64,000 nt of DNA from Clostridiales bacterium. GTDB taxonomy: Bacteria; Bacillota; Clostridia; TANB77; CAG-508. Position 1 is the stretch's first letter, and every line of letters begins with the position of its first letter. The notes below the pieces were generated by a model. The model worked only from the letters and a program-made list of their open reading frames with translations, was not told the origin of the DNA and searched no databases. The position numbers and the translations under genes are program-made. Below are positions 17,504-27,074 of the stretch, piece by piece. The stretch spans positions 52,022 to 116,021 of the forward strand of contig DQFO01000016.1 in NCBI GenBank assembly GCA_003525075.1. The letters run 5' to 3'.

Positions 17504-19045
17504 TTATTTAGCATAATCTACTACTCTTGTTTCTCTAATTATATTAACTTTAATTTGTCCTGGATAATCCATTTCTTCTTCAATTCTCTTAGAAACATCT
17601 CTTGCTAATAATGTCATTTGATCATCTGTAATTTTCTCTGGTTTTACTATTATTCTAACTTCTCTACCTGCTTGTATTGCAAATGATTTTTCAACACCAT
17701 CAAATGAATCTGCAATTGATTCAAGATTTTCTAATCTCTTTATGTATGCTTCTAGTGTTTCTCTTCTTGCTCCTGGTCTTGATGCAGATATTGCATCAGC
17801 AGCTTGTACTAACACAGCTTCTAATGTTTGTGGTTCAACATCTCCATGATGTGCTTCTACAGCGTTTATTACAAGTGGATTTTCTTTGAATTTCTTTAAG
17901 ATTTCTACACCAATTTCAACATGTGTTCCTTCCATATCATGATCTAGTGCTTTTCCAATATCATGTAATAATCCTGCTCTACGAGCTAGCTTTGCATCTA
18001 ATCCAAGTTCTTCTGCCATTATTCTTGCTAAGTTTGATACTTCTATTGAATGGTTTAATACGTTTTGTCCATAACTTGTTCTATATTTTAGTTTTCCTAA
18101 TAATTTTATAAGTTCTGGATTTAAACCTATAACTCCACTTTCAAGCGCTGCTCTTTCACCTTCTGAACGAATTGTTTCTGCTAATTCTTGTTTAGCTTTT
18201 TCAACCATTTCTTCAATTTTAGCTGGATGAATTCTTCCATCATCTATTAATTTTTCAAGAGCAATTCTAGCAACCTCTCTTCTTAATGGATCAAATCCTG
18301 ATAAGATTACTGCTTCAGGTGTATCATCTATTATTAAATCAATTCCAGTTAATGTTTCTAAAGCTCTTATATTTCTTCCTTCTCTACCAATTATTCTTCC
18401 TTTTACATCATCAGATGGAAGTGGAACTATTGATACTGTTGTTTCAGCTGAATGATCTGCTGCACATTTTTGAATAGCATAAGCAACTATTTCTCTTCCA
18501 TTTTTCAAGGCTTCGTCTTTTGCCTTTTGAGTTAAATCTCTTATTAATGCTGCTTTTTCAGATGTTATATCTTGTTCTACACTTTTTAATAATTGATCTT
18601 TGGCTTCTTCTTGTGTTAGTTTTGCAATGTCTTGAAGAACTTTCATTTGTTCTGTATACAAATTCTCAACATCTTGTTTTCTTTCATTTAGATTTTGCTC
18701 TTCTCTTTCTAAGTCTTTTTCTTTTTTCTCAAAATTATCTGAACGTCTTTCTAAATTTTCTTCCTTTTGAATAATTCTGCTTTCTTGTTTTTGAATTTCG
18801 CCTCTTCTTTCTTTAATCTCTTTATCTAGTTCATTTCTAGCATTCATAATTTCTTCTTTAGCTTTAAAGATTTCTTCTTTTTTCAAATTATCTGCTTCTA
18901 TTTTTGCTAATTCTACTAGTTTTTTTGCTTCTTCTTCTGCTCCATTAATTTTTGATTCAGCAATTTTTTTTCTGATTACAACTCCAACTAGTATTCCTAT
19001 TACTAATGAGATTAAGACAGCGGCGACAATGATTATAGTTTCCAT
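17504..19045 (-). CDS. rny: Ribonuclease Y
   Basis: Membrane-anchored endoribonuclease that starts mRNA decay in Firmicutes, 513 residues. One N-terminal helix, a long charged coiled coil (about 25-195), a KH domain with GRIIGREGRNIRALE, and an HD phosphohydrolase domain with LLHDIGKALDHD and the following EAHHGDVEP. The second of two nearby ATGs (19045) has proper spacing to AAGAGG. Own promoter (19141-19169) and terminator. Confidence 0.97.
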   Translation of the reverse strand: METIIIVAAVLISLVIGILVGVVIRKKIAESKINGAEEEAKKLVELAKIEADNLKKEEIFKAKEEIMNARNELDKEIKERRGEIQKQESRIIQKEENLERRSDNFEKKEKDLEREEQNLNERKQDVENLYTEQMKVLQDIAKLTQEEAKDQLLKSVEQDITSEKAALIRDLTQKAKDEALKNGREIVAYAIQKCAADHSAETTVSIVPLPSDDVKGRIIGREGRNIRALETLTGIDLIIDDTPEAVILSGFDPLRREVARIALEKLIDDGRIHPAKIEEMVEKAKQELAETIRSEGERAALESGVIGLNPELIKLLGKLKYRTSYGQNVLNHSIEVSNLARIMAEELGLDAKLARRAGLLHDIGKALDHDMEGTHVEIGVEILKKFKENPLVINAVEAHHGDVEPQTLEAVLVQAADAISASRPGARRETLEAYIKRLENLESIADSFDGVEKSFAIQAGREVRIIVKPEKITDDQMTLLARDVSKRIEEEMDYPGQIKVNIIRETRVVDYAK

Positions 19046-19140
19046 AACCATACACCTCTTTCTTATTAAATTTTCAATGTTCGAATAAATATATATATAC
19101 GATTTCTATTATTTTTTTATATATTTTTTCAACCTATTAT

Positions 19141-19169
19141 ATTTTATAATTATTATTGTTAACTGTCAA
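19141..19169 (-). promoter_or_regulatory. Promoter of rny
   Basis: Minus-strand TTGACA, 17 bp, TAAAAT, giving a leader of about 90 nt. Confidence 0.65.
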
Positions 19170-19206
19170 GGGTTTTTATTGTAAAATATGAAAAAACATT
19201 TATATT

Positions 19207-19236
19207 TGAAAAAAAGAAGGATATTTCCTTCTTTTT
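19207..19236 (-). terminator. Terminator after xerD
   Basis: AAAAAGAAGG (19211-19220) / CCTTCTTTTT (19227-19236) with T-run on both strands. Confidence 0.8.
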
Positions 19237-19240
19237 CTTA

Positions 19241-20122
19241 CTATGCTCTTGGATGAGCTTTTTTATAAATGTTTTTTAAACTTTCATCTTGAAATTGCAT
19301 ATATACTTGTGTTGATAATATATCTGAATGTCCAAGCATTGTTTGAATTGATTTTAAATCTGCTCCATTTTGTAATAAATGTGTTGCAAATGAATGTCTT
19401 AATACATGTGGTGTTATGTCTTTTTCAATATGTGCTTGTTCTTTGTAATATTTTATAATTTTCCAAAATCCTTGTCTTGTTAATCTTTGACCATTAACAT
19501 TTACGAATAATGCTTTTTCATTTTCGTCTTTTATCATTATATTTCTTGCATTTTCAACATAATCTTTTAGTGCTTTTAATGACATTTCTCCTAATGGCAC
19601 TGTTCTTTCTTTTTTTCCATTTCTACATGTTGCAAAACCTTTTTCTAAATCTACATCTTCAACATTTAATGATATAATTTCTGTAACTCTCATTCCTGTT
19701 GCATATGCAAATTCTAGCATTGCTTTATCTCTAGTTCCTTTTAAATCGACATTTTTTGGTTGATCTAATAATAATGCTACTTCACTTGATGTTAATACAC
19801 TAGGAACTCTTTTTTCTATTTTTGGTGATGAAATTCCTTCTGTTGGGTCATTTTCTACATCCTTATTTTTAACTCCATATTGGTAAAATGATCTGATTGA
19901 TGCTAATCCTCTTGATATTGTTGATGATTTTTTACCTATTTCTTGCATATATGTTATGTACTCTTTAATTCCTTCGTTTGTTTCTTCTTTATATTCTTTT
20001 CCTTGTTCACTTAAATATCTTTCATATTGTTTTAAATCTCTTTCATATGATTGAAGAGTATTATTTGATACTTTTTTATCATTTTCTAAAAATCCAAAAA
20101 ATAAGTTTAATTCTTCTTCCAT
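19241..20122 (-). CDS. xerD: Tyrosine recombinase XerD/XerC
   Basis: Site-specific recombinase that resolves chromosome dimers, 293 residues. N-terminal SAM-like domain (NTLQSYERDLKQYERYL), catalytic domain with Arg in ATGMRVTEI, HVLRHSFATHLL and LGHSDILSTQVYMQ holding the remaining His and Tyr. The ATG at 20122 is preferred over a GTG four codons upstream that lies within the ribosome site. It is chromosomal (not linked to the element at 29-41.6 kb) and follows spoIIM in the same direction. Confidence 0.9.
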   Translation of the reverse strand: MEEELNLFFGFLENDKKVSNNTLQSYERDLKQYERYLSEQGKEYKEETNEGIKEYITYMQEIGKKSSTISRGLASIRSFYQYGVKNKDVENDPTEGISSPKIEKRVPSVLTSSEVALLLDQPKNVDLKGTRDKAMLEFAYATGMRVTEIISLNVEDVDLEKGFATCRNGKKERTVPLGEMSLKALKDYVENARNIMIKDENEKALFVNVNGQRLTRQGFWKIIKYYKEQAHIEKDITPHVLRHSFATHLLQNGADLKSIQTMLGHSDILSTQVYMQFQDESLKNIYKKAHPRA

Positions 20123-20227
20123 TTCTTTCCCCACCCTAATTCAAATTGTAAATTTAACATAAATAATATACGTGTTTATGTTATATCAAATTTTCTCTAA
20201 ATTGTAAATAGTTTTTCATCTATTTAT

Positions 20228-20857
20228 CTAAAAATATTTTGCAAATAATAATATCAGTCTATATGATATTTCTATTTTTATTAAAGATGAAATAATTAAA
20301 ATTATTAATATAAATATAGAAACTATACTATGTTTTAGTATTGATACTTTTATATTTTCTTTTCTTCTATCTTTTACTATTGATTTATATAATTTTATAC
20401 TACTAACTCCTAAAAATAATAATGCTGGTATTAATATTAAATTTTGTAAAAATATTGTTAATAGTACAAATATTAATCCTTTTATTTTTCCTAATGTTAT
20501 TACACACGCAGATATTGTATATCCTAAGCAAAATCCTCTTGCTATAATTATTCCAAAAACTATCGGAATTCCCACTATTGTTGTTCCTGCAAACCATAAT
20601 ATAAATACTAAAAATATATTATTTTTTATATCTGTTTTCAATTGGACTATTGTACTATTACTTTCTGATATTTTTATTTCATCAATATATGTATTTATAT
20701 ATTTTATAACATTTTCTTGATTTTCTGTCTGATTTATAAATAATACGCCTAAAAATAATCCTACTGAAAATAATATTATTACAAGTATATATGATTTATA
20801 ATTACTGATAATCTCTTCTTTAATTATATTTAGGATTTCACTTTTTTTCTTTCGCAC
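20228..20857 (-). CDS. spoIIM: Stage II sporulation protein M
   Basis: Integral membrane protein of the DMP peptidoglycan-remodelling machine that drives forespore engulfment. Five or more hydrophobic segments with the family's loop TENQENVIKYI in the first external region and GFCLGYTISACVITLG in the middle. A GTG start at 20857 is chosen: AAGGAG sits 7 nt upstream; an ATG 11 codons earlier has no ribosome site. The spoIIM-xerD order is common in Clostridia. Confidence 0.88.
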   Translation of the reverse strand: MRKKKSEILNIIKEEIISNYKSYILVIILFSVGLFLGVLFINQTENQENVIKYINTYIDEIKISESNSTIVQLKTDIKNNIFLVFILWFAGTTIVGIPIVFGIIIARGFCLGYTISACVITLGKIKGLIFVLLTIFLQNLILIPALLFLGVSSIKLYKSIVKDRRKENIKVSILKHSIVSIFILIILIISSLIKIEISYRLILLFAKYF

Positions 20858-20938
20858 TTTTAATCTCCTTATTAAATAAACTTTATACATAATTTTTATT
20901 CAATAAAGATTTTTTTAGAACTTCATTTCATTTTAAAT

Positions 20939-22132
20939 CTATCCTGCAGATACTTTTCCGTACATTCCGCCTCCGCCAGATTCTACTTTCATTTTTCCTT
21001 CGCGTGCATTTATAATATTTTTTGCAATTTTTTCTCCAACAACTGCTTCTATATCATCATTTGATAATTTATGTAAAATATTCATTTCTGTATCAAAAGC
21101 ATCTAACAATTTATCAATTGTTTTTCCTCCTACTCCAGGAATAAAATTTAATGGTATTTGATAAACATATGGTGGTCTATTTTCAGGACTTTTTGATTCT
21201 TCTTTATCTTTTATTAACTCTATTCTATCAAAAACTCCAAATGTTACTTTATCACTTCCACAATTTGGGCATTTATCTACTGGTTCTTTTGTTTCAATTG
21301 TACAATCACAATTATCACAATGTGTTCTATGATATTTTCCAAGCTTTGGATCTAATCCATAGTTTACCAAAACTTTTCGACCATCTTCGTTTTTTAGTGC
21401 TTTTACTACTTCTTTAAAACTTATATCATCTACTAACATTTTATTATATTCTCTTGCTATTTTAGGAAGAGAATGTGCATCTGAATTTGTAACAAATGTT
21501 TTTCCTTCTAATTCTGAAATCATATCAGCTAAGTATGTATCTGAACTTAAGCCTAATTCTACTGCAAATATCTTATTATATTTTTCTTTAAATATATTTT
21601 CTATTCTATCTGTACAATTTCCATAATAGCTTTTAAATGGTGTAAATATATGTGCTGGTATTAGTATTCCATTGTATTTTTCTACTATATCTATTAAATC
21701 ATATCCTGATAAATCTGATCTTTGCGTACTTAATGTAATATTTTTTATATGATGACTCATTTCTTGTGAGAATGCTTTTATATCATTCAAATGTGGAAAG
21801 AAACATATATTATGTGCTGCTCCTTTTTTTCCATTTCTTCCTTTTTCTGATGTTTCTACTTCACTTCCTAATAATATACAAACTTTGTCTTTATAAATTA
21901 TTCCACCATCTTTTAATTCATATGCTTCTCCTGTTTGAAGAAATTTTTCAATATCTTCTATTACATATGGTGATGCACAATCTATTATTCCTACTATATT
22001 TATTCCTTTTCTTTCAGCACATTCTTTTGCAATATTAGCAAAATTCAAACTTCTTGCTGCTGTAATTTTTATTGGCTTTCCATTTTCACTTCTTCCTATG
22101 TGAACATGTAAATCTGCAAATACTTCGTACAT
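20939..22132 (-). CDS. EndoQ-family endonuclease (PHP domain, YqxK-like)
   Basis: DNA-repair endonuclease that in characterised homologues nicks 5' to deaminated bases. 397 residues: PHP domain with FADLHVHIGRS, IIDCASP, GAAHNICFFP and TNSDAHSLPKIAREY metal ligands; a four-Cys zinc ribbon HCDNC and CPNCGSDK (about residues 272-296); helix-hairpin-helix near FIPGVGGKTIDKLL. The start codon has no ribosome site next to it; an AGGAGG lies 33 nt upstream, separated by a 10-bp hairpin (22141-22164) that would bring it to about 9 nt from the ATG. Confidence 0.9.
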   Translation of the reverse strand: MYEVFADLHVHIGRSENGKPIKITAARSLNFANIAKECAERKGINIVGIIDCASPYVIEDIEKFLQTGEAYELKDGGIIYKDKVCILLGSEVETSEKGRNGKKGAAHNICFFPHLNDIKAFSQEMSHHIKNITLSTQRSDLSGYDLIDIVEKYNGILIPAHIFTPFKSYYGNCTDRIENIFKEKYNKIFAVELGLSSDTYLADMISELEGKTFVTNSDAHSLPKIAREYNKMLVDDISFKEVVKALKNEDGRKVLVNYGLDPKLGKYHRTHCDNCDCTIETKEPVDKCPNCGSDKVTFGVFDRIELIKDKEESKSPENRPPYVYQIPLNFIPGVGGKTIDKLLDAFDTEMNILHKLSNDDIEAVVGEKIAKNIINAREGKMKVESGGGGMYGKVSAG

Positions 22133-22174
22133 ATCTAGTTTATGCTAGCTAAAAAGCTAGCATATCCTCCTTTT
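22133..22174 (-). promoter_or_regulatory. Hairpin-bridged ribosome binding site of the EndoQ gene
   Basis: Order on the minus strand: AAAAGGAGGA (22174-22165), a perfect 10-bp stem TATGCTAGCT/AGCTAGCATA with four-base loop (22164-22141), then 8 nt to the ATG at 22132. Folding the stem leaves normal spacing. The stem also holds a four-codon ORF (ATG at 22163) with good spacing to the same site, so a leader peptide is an alternative. Confidence 0.6.
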
Positions 22175-22176
22175 CT

Positions 22177-22929
22177 TTATTCTATATGTTTTAATATTTT
22201 TTCTTTTGTTTCATTTGTAAATAATGATTTATTTTCTGTTTCAACAGTTGTATTTTTCAATACTTCTACTATTTTTTGGTCGACAGTAACAGAATAATCT
22301 ACAGAAAGTTTGTCCACAAATTCTGGAACATCTTTTGATTCTCTAACTAATTTTTGCAATCTTGCAAAAACAGTTGTATTTACAACACCTTGAATATATA
22401 CTTTATCAAAAGTTTGTGCAAATTCTCTAAAACTTTCTAAATATCTATTATATTCATTTTTTAGGTTTCTATGTTCTAATAAAACTAATGCTTCATCTGG
22501 ATTTAATCCTATTCTCTCTGGTCTATCTAGTAACATACCTCCAAATTGATCTACTAATTCTAGAATATCACTTTCAGGTTCTCTTCTTTCTTGTTCACTA
22601 TATCTATTTACACCTTCACATATTTTACAGAATCTTGCATCAAATCCTAATTTTTTTAATAATTGTGCTCCTTCTATTGCATATGTTTGTACTTTTCCAA
22701 TTTTCTGAGCATCATCAACTTTTTTACAATTACATAGTAAACATGCAGTTAATATTAAATTATGATCTAATCTTATTTTAGTATACTTTAAAAACATTCT
22801 TGCTATTTCAGTTTTAAATATTGTTGCTTTATCAAAATTAATTCCTAACTTAGGCGCTAAAAAATATATTATTTCTTCCTTAGCTATTAAGTCTTCTTCA
22901 TTTAAAATATATTCTGCAAATTCTTCCAT
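22177..22929 (-). CDS. Conserved hypothetical protein, possibly HD-related
   Basis: Soluble helical protein of 250 residues that I do not recognise. DHNLILTACLLCNCKKVDDA followed by a helix with FCKICEGVNRYSEQERREPE has the spacing of a degenerate HD-type helical domain, but no clear HD pair is present. It sits between ftsH and the EndoQ gene on the same strand with a 23-bp gap to ftsH, so it is probably in their operon. Confidence 0.65.
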   Translation of the reverse strand: MEEFAEYILNEEDLIAKEEIIYFLAPKLGINFDKATIFKTEIARMFLKYTKIRLDHNLILTACLLCNCKKVDDAQKIGKVQTYAIEGAQLLKKLGFDARFCKICEGVNRYSEQERREPESDILELVDQFGGMLLDRPERIGLNPDEALVLLEHRNLKNEYNRYLESFREFAQTFDKVYIQGVVNTTVFARLQKLVRESKDVPEFVDKLSVDYSVTVDQKIVEVLKNTTVETENKSLFTNETKEKILKHIE

Positions 22930-22952
22930 CCTTTGTTTCTCCTTTTTATTAA

Positions 22953-24764
22953 TTATTGCATAAAGAATTTATTAAATTCTTCTTCATTTATCTTTTCTTT
23001 TGCTATTAACTCTGCCGCTATTGCATGTAATAGATCCATATTTTGTAATAAAATTTGTTGAGCACTTTTATATGCCGTGTCTATAAGTTTTTTTACTTCT
23101 TGACCTATTATATCTTCCATATTATTTCCTAATAATTGATATTCATAATTTCCATCACTACTCTTTAAACATATAGGGCCAACAACATCACTCATTCCAT
23201 ATACTGTAACCATATTTTTAGCAATTTCTGTTGCTACTTCTATATCATTACTTGCTCCTGTTGAAATATCATCTAAAACTATTTTTTCAGCAGCTCTTCC
23301 TCCAAGTAATGCTATTAATTTTTCTTCCATTTCTGTTTTGGAAATAAATGATTTATCTTCATCTGATTTATACATTGTATATCCACCAGCTACGCCTCTT
23401 GGAACAATTGATATTTCTTTTACTGCTGTTTGTGTTGGTAAAAATTGACTTACAATTGCATGTCCAGCTTCATGATATGCAGTTAATTTTTTGTCTTTGT
23501 CTGAAATTTTTCTACTTGTTTTTTCTAGACCAACTGTAACTTTTTTTACTGCTTCATCTAAATCATCATTTGTTATTGCATTATGTTGATTTTTGGTTGC
23601 AATTATTGCCGCTTCATTTAAAATATTAGCAAGTTCAGCTCCTGTAAATCCAGCTGTATCTTCTGCAATACTGTGTAATGAAACATCATTAGCTAATTTT
23701 TTATCCTTTGAATGGATTTTTAAGATTTCTTCTCTTCCAGCTATATCTGGTGCAGGTATTGTTATTTGTCTATCAAATCTTCCTGGTCTTAATAATGCTT
23801 TATCAAGCATTTCTGGTCTATTTGTTGCTGCTAAAACTATAATTGTTTCTTCTGATGAAAATCCATCCATTTCAACTAATAATTGATTTAATGTTTGGTT
23901 GTTTTCTGTTTCTGCACCACTATTACTTGTTCTTCTTGAACCAATTGCATCTATTTCATCAATAAAAACTATACATGGTGAAATCTTTCTTGCTTTTTCA
24001 AATAATTTTCTAACTCTTGAAGCTCCTAGACCTGCAAACATTTCAATAAATTCTGATCCACTCATAGATATAAACGGAACATCTGCTTCACCCGCAATTG
24101 CTTTTGCTATTAATGTTTTTCCAGTTCCTGGTTTTCCATATAGTAAAACTCCCTTTGGAATTTTTGCTCCCATTTCAGTAAATCTTTTTGGCTCTTTTAA
24201 GAATTCTACAATTTCTTTTAATTCTGCCTTTTCTTCATCTAATCCTGCAATATCATCAAATGTAATTTTTGTTTTTCTTTCTGTTTCTTCATAAACTTGC
24301 CCTTTATCACCTAAACCTTGCATTTTATAAATCATTATAAATAGTGCAACCATTATTGCTGTTGGCAATATTGAAAAGAAATATGATGGAATTTGTGAAA
24401 TTACACTTCTTGTTTTTTGTTCTAATTTTATTTCATTTCCTTCAAGCGTTTGACTTTGAATTAATTCCATAAATACTTGGGTATTTGGTATTATTGCTTT
24501 TTTTTCTTCTTCTTCATCTTTTAGTTTTACTTTTAATGTTGTACTTCCAACTGTCATTTCAATTTTTTCTACATTTTTATTTTGAATTTCTTTTACTAAT
24601 TCTGTATATGCAAGAACTTTATCATCTTGTTCATCATCATTTGTTTGTCGTTTTACTATTAATACTATTGATACAACAATTAGTGCAATTAATAAAATTG
24701 TTAATATTACTAATTTTATTATATCTAATTTTTTGTTTTCTTCCTTTTTCTTGTCTTCTTTCAT
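22953..24764 (-). CDS. ftsH: ATP-dependent zinc metalloprotease FtsH
   Basis: Membrane-bound AAA+ protease for quality control, 603 residues. Two N-terminal helices flank a short external domain (about 17-125), then AAA+ with Walker A GKPGTGKT, pore loop FIEMFAGLG, Walker B IVFIDEIDAIG and arginine fingers in RPGRFDRQ, and the M41 peptidase with zinc site HEAGHA and distal Asp in SNDIEVAT. All active residues are present, in contrast to the short paralogue at 43720-45069. Confidence 0.97.
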   Translation of the reverse strand: MKEDKKKEENKKLDIIKLVILTILLIALIVVSIVLIVKRQTNDDEQDDKVLAYTELVKEIQNKNVEKIEMTVGSTTLKVKLKDEEEEKKAIIPNTQVFMELIQSQTLEGNEIKLEQKTRSVISQIPSYFFSILPTAIMVALFIMIYKMQGLGDKGQVYEETERKTKITFDDIAGLDEEKAELKEIVEFLKEPKRFTEMGAKIPKGVLLYGKPGTGKTLIAKAIAGEADVPFISMSGSEFIEMFAGLGASRVRKLFEKARKISPCIVFIDEIDAIGSRRTSNSGAETENNQTLNQLLVEMDGFSSEETIIVLAATNRPEMLDKALLRPGRFDRQITIPAPDIAGREEILKIHSKDKKLANDVSLHSIAEDTAGFTGAELANILNEAAIIATKNQHNAITNDDLDEAVKKVTVGLEKTSRKISDKDKKLTAYHEAGHAIVSQFLPTQTAVKEISIVPRGVAGGYTMYKSDEDKSFISKTEMEEKLIALLGGRAAEKIVLDDISTGASNDIEVATEIAKNMVTVYGMSDVVGPICLKSSDGNYEYQLLGNNMEDIIGQEVKKLIDTAYKSAQQILLQNMDLLHAIAAELIAKEKINEEEFNKFFMQ

Positions 24765-24816
24765 TTTAATAACCCTTTCTAAAATTCCGTACTATACATA
24801 TTCCTCTATATTTTCA

Positions 24817-25890
24817 TTATGCCTCAGAGCCATCTGGTTCTTGATCATTAGGTGCATCCTTATTTTCATCATCTGTTTTATCTTCATTTTTTGGTTCTTT
24901 TTCTTCTTTAGATTCTGGTTCTTTATTATCTTCTTGTTCTTTTATTTCTTCCCTTACTTTTTCTTGTTCTTTTTTTATTTTTTCTACTTCTTCCAATTTC
25001 TTTAATAAATCATCTTTCAATAAGAAAATTACTGCTGCTAAATAAATATATGCAATTGTTATATATGCAACCTGGAAATAACTTATAGTAAATGTTGTAA
25101 AATAATTTACTATAATATATAACATATTTAATATCATTGGTAATGTTAATGCATATACAGCCATATTATAAATTGCAACAAACCTTATTCTAATTCTTGT
25201 TATCATAGTTGTTAACCAACCAAATGCTGCAATTTCTAATGCATCTATTAATGTGATCATAATTTCAACTAATAATAACGAAATGAATGATGATATCATA
25301 TATTTTCCATAGAAATTATTCATTTTTGAACTACGCATATATTCTATTAATTGTGTTTTGCTAAATGATTTAACATCATTTCCAGCATAATTTTGAACAA
25401 AATCTTTATATGTATATGGACTTATTTTTGTATCTATATTATCAACTTTTGTTCTCATTACAATTTGATTTTTAAAGAAGTATATTGTAACTCCTGTTGC
25501 ATCATTTTCTGCTTCAAATTTTTCTTTTTCTTCATCACTCTCTAGTAATGGATTTATAATAATTCTATTTATTCCATCATATTGGATATTATCAATTATT
25601 ATTGGTTCTTCTGTATCCATTTGAATTTGACCATCTTCATAAGAAAACTCTGGTATATTTTGTTCTATATATTCTGATAAATTGAATACGACTTTTTTCA
25701 TTTCAATAAATGAACTGATTGTCATGAATACTGTTATAAATGCACACATCATAGCCAAATATTTTAATGCTCTTCCAAGGCCTTCTGTTGCCATTTCTGG
25801 ATATTTTTCAAATTTTGTTATTGAATACCATACTTTTTTAAAAAAGTTAATATTGACAACTCGATATTTTTCATCTTCTTTTTCTTCCAT
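24817..25890 (-). CDS. DUF1189 membrane protein
   Basis: A 357-residue membrane protein. N-terminal FFKKVWYSITKFEKYPEMA is the DUF1189 signature; one helix near residue 50, an external domain (about 65-190), four helices (200-310), then a very acidic, low-complexity cytoplasmic tail of about 50 residues made of Glu, Lys, Asp and Pro. The ATG at 25890 has AAGGAG nine nt upstream. Lies between alr and ftsH in the same direction. Function unknown. Confidence 0.75.
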   Translation of the reverse strand: MEEKEDEKYRVVNINFFKKVWYSITKFEKYPEMATEGLGRALKYLAMMCAFITVFMTISSFIEMKKVVFNLSEYIEQNIPEFSYEDGQIQMDTEEPIIIDNIQYDGINRIIINPLLESDEEKEKFEAENDATGVTIYFFKNQIVMRTKVDNIDTKISPYTYKDFVQNYAGNDVKSFSKTQLIEYMRSSKMNNFYGKYMISSFISLLLVEIMITLIDALEIAAFGWLTTMITRIRIRFVAIYNMAVYALTLPMILNMLYIIVNYFTTFTISYFQVAYITIAYIYLAAVIFLLKDDLLKKLEEVEKIKKEQEKVREEIKEQEDNKEPESKEEKEPKNEDKTDDENKDAPNDQEPDGSEA

Positions 25891-25925
25891 TTTTATAAAC
25901 TCCTTTTTCAAAATATATTTATAAC

Positions 25926-27041
25926 TTAAATATATTTTCTTTCAATCTTACTATCTACCAACATTGGACTTACTTCAAACATTACTTCATCTCCAATGTT
26001 AATATTCTTTCCAGTTATATCAACTGTTACATGAAACATTCCAAGTCTTCCAAGAACTTTGAACTTTTCTCCATTTATTTTCACAAAAATTTGTTGCTGC
26101 TTAAATGCATTTTTTATATCTCTTACTATATATCTTATCTTATCTCTTTTTCTAAACATATCTTTATCAACTATTACATTGAATCCATCTGCATATCCAC
26201 ATGGAACTACAGCAACTTTTGTTTCTTTTTTTGTTTGATATGAATTTGAATATCCTATATTATACCCTTTAGGTAATGTTTTTATTTCTGCAACATTAGA
26301 TTTTAATATTCCAACTCTTTGAAATCCCCATGTGTTTGGAATTGATAATCTTCCTAAAAGAGCAGACCCTATCCTTACTGCATTTAAATACATATTTGTA
26401 AATCTAAGAAATGCAGATGAATTACATATATGTAGCATTCCTGTATCAATTTTTTCTTTTTTCAATACTGCTACACAATCTATAAATCTACTAAATTGTT
26501 CTTGTGCTTCTTTTCCGTTTCCAAAAAACGCTAATGAAAAGTGTGAAAATGTTCCTTCTATTTGTATATTATTCCACTGTTTAATATTTTCTACCATTTT
26601 TTCTTTTTCATTATATATAAATCCATATCTTCCAAATCCAGTATCTATTTTTAGATGAACTCTTGCTTTTTTATTTTGTGCTAATTCATTTACTGCATCT
26701 CCTGCTTCTTTAGATCCTATTGTTAAAATAATATTTTTATCCAACATTTTTTGAATATCTTCTTTTACAGCTGTAGATGACATCATTAATATATCTTCTT
26801 TTATTCCACCTCTTCTTAATTCTAAAGCTTCTTCAACTGTTGCAACTGCAAACATTTTTACACCATTATCAGCAAGAAATTTTGAATATTGAACTAAATC
26901 TAATCCATATCCATTTCCTTTTACAACTGCTATTAATTTTACTTTTTCTCCATTATCATTTTTTCCATTTTTATTTATTATATTATTAATTATTTTTAAA
27001 TTGTTTTTTATTTTACTTTTTTCTACTAATAGCTCTTTCAA
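25926..27041 (-). CDS. alr: Alanine racemase
   Basis: PLP enzyme converting L- to D-alanine for peptidoglycan, 371 residues. The Schiff-base Lys is in AVVKGNGYGLD (about residue 40); the second catalytic Tyr region is GYSNSYQTKKETKVAVVPCG followed by YADGF. Translation begins at TTG (27041): AGAGGAAG is 7 nt upstream and no ATG occurs before the conserved core. The downstream DUF1189 and ftsH genes run in the same direction. Confidence 0.9.
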   Translation of the reverse strand: MKELLVEKSKIKNNLKIINNIINKNGKNDNGEKVKLIAVVKGNGYGLDLVQYSKFLADNGVKMFAVATVEEALELRRGGIKEDILMMSSTAVKEDIQKMLDKNIILTIGSKEAGDAVNELAQNKKARVHLKIDTGFGRYGFIYNEKEKMVENIKQWNNIQIEGTFSHFSLAFFGNGKEAQEQFSRFIDCVAVLKKEKIDTGMLHICNSSAFLRFTNMYLNAVRIGSALLGRLSIPNTWGFQRVGILKSNVAEIKTLPKGYNIGYSNSYQTKKETKVAVVPCGYADGFNVIVDKDMFRKRDKIRYIVRDIKNAFKQQQIFVKINGEKFKVLGRLGMFHVTVDITGKNINIGDEVMFEVSPMLVDSKIERKYI

Positions 27042-27074
27042 TATTTTTCTTCCTCTCGATTATTAATTGCACAT

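Noticed and set aside
22141..22164. Hairpin before the EndoQ gene as a transcription terminator of the upstream gene
   Set aside because: No T-run follows it on the minus strand and a ribosome site precedes it directly.
23899..24294. Long plus-strand open frames opposite ftsH, eno, pgk, helicase and others
   Set aside because: They are shadows of real minus-strand genes in AT-rich DNA: low-complexity Leu/Phe/Ile-rich products, no ribosome sites.
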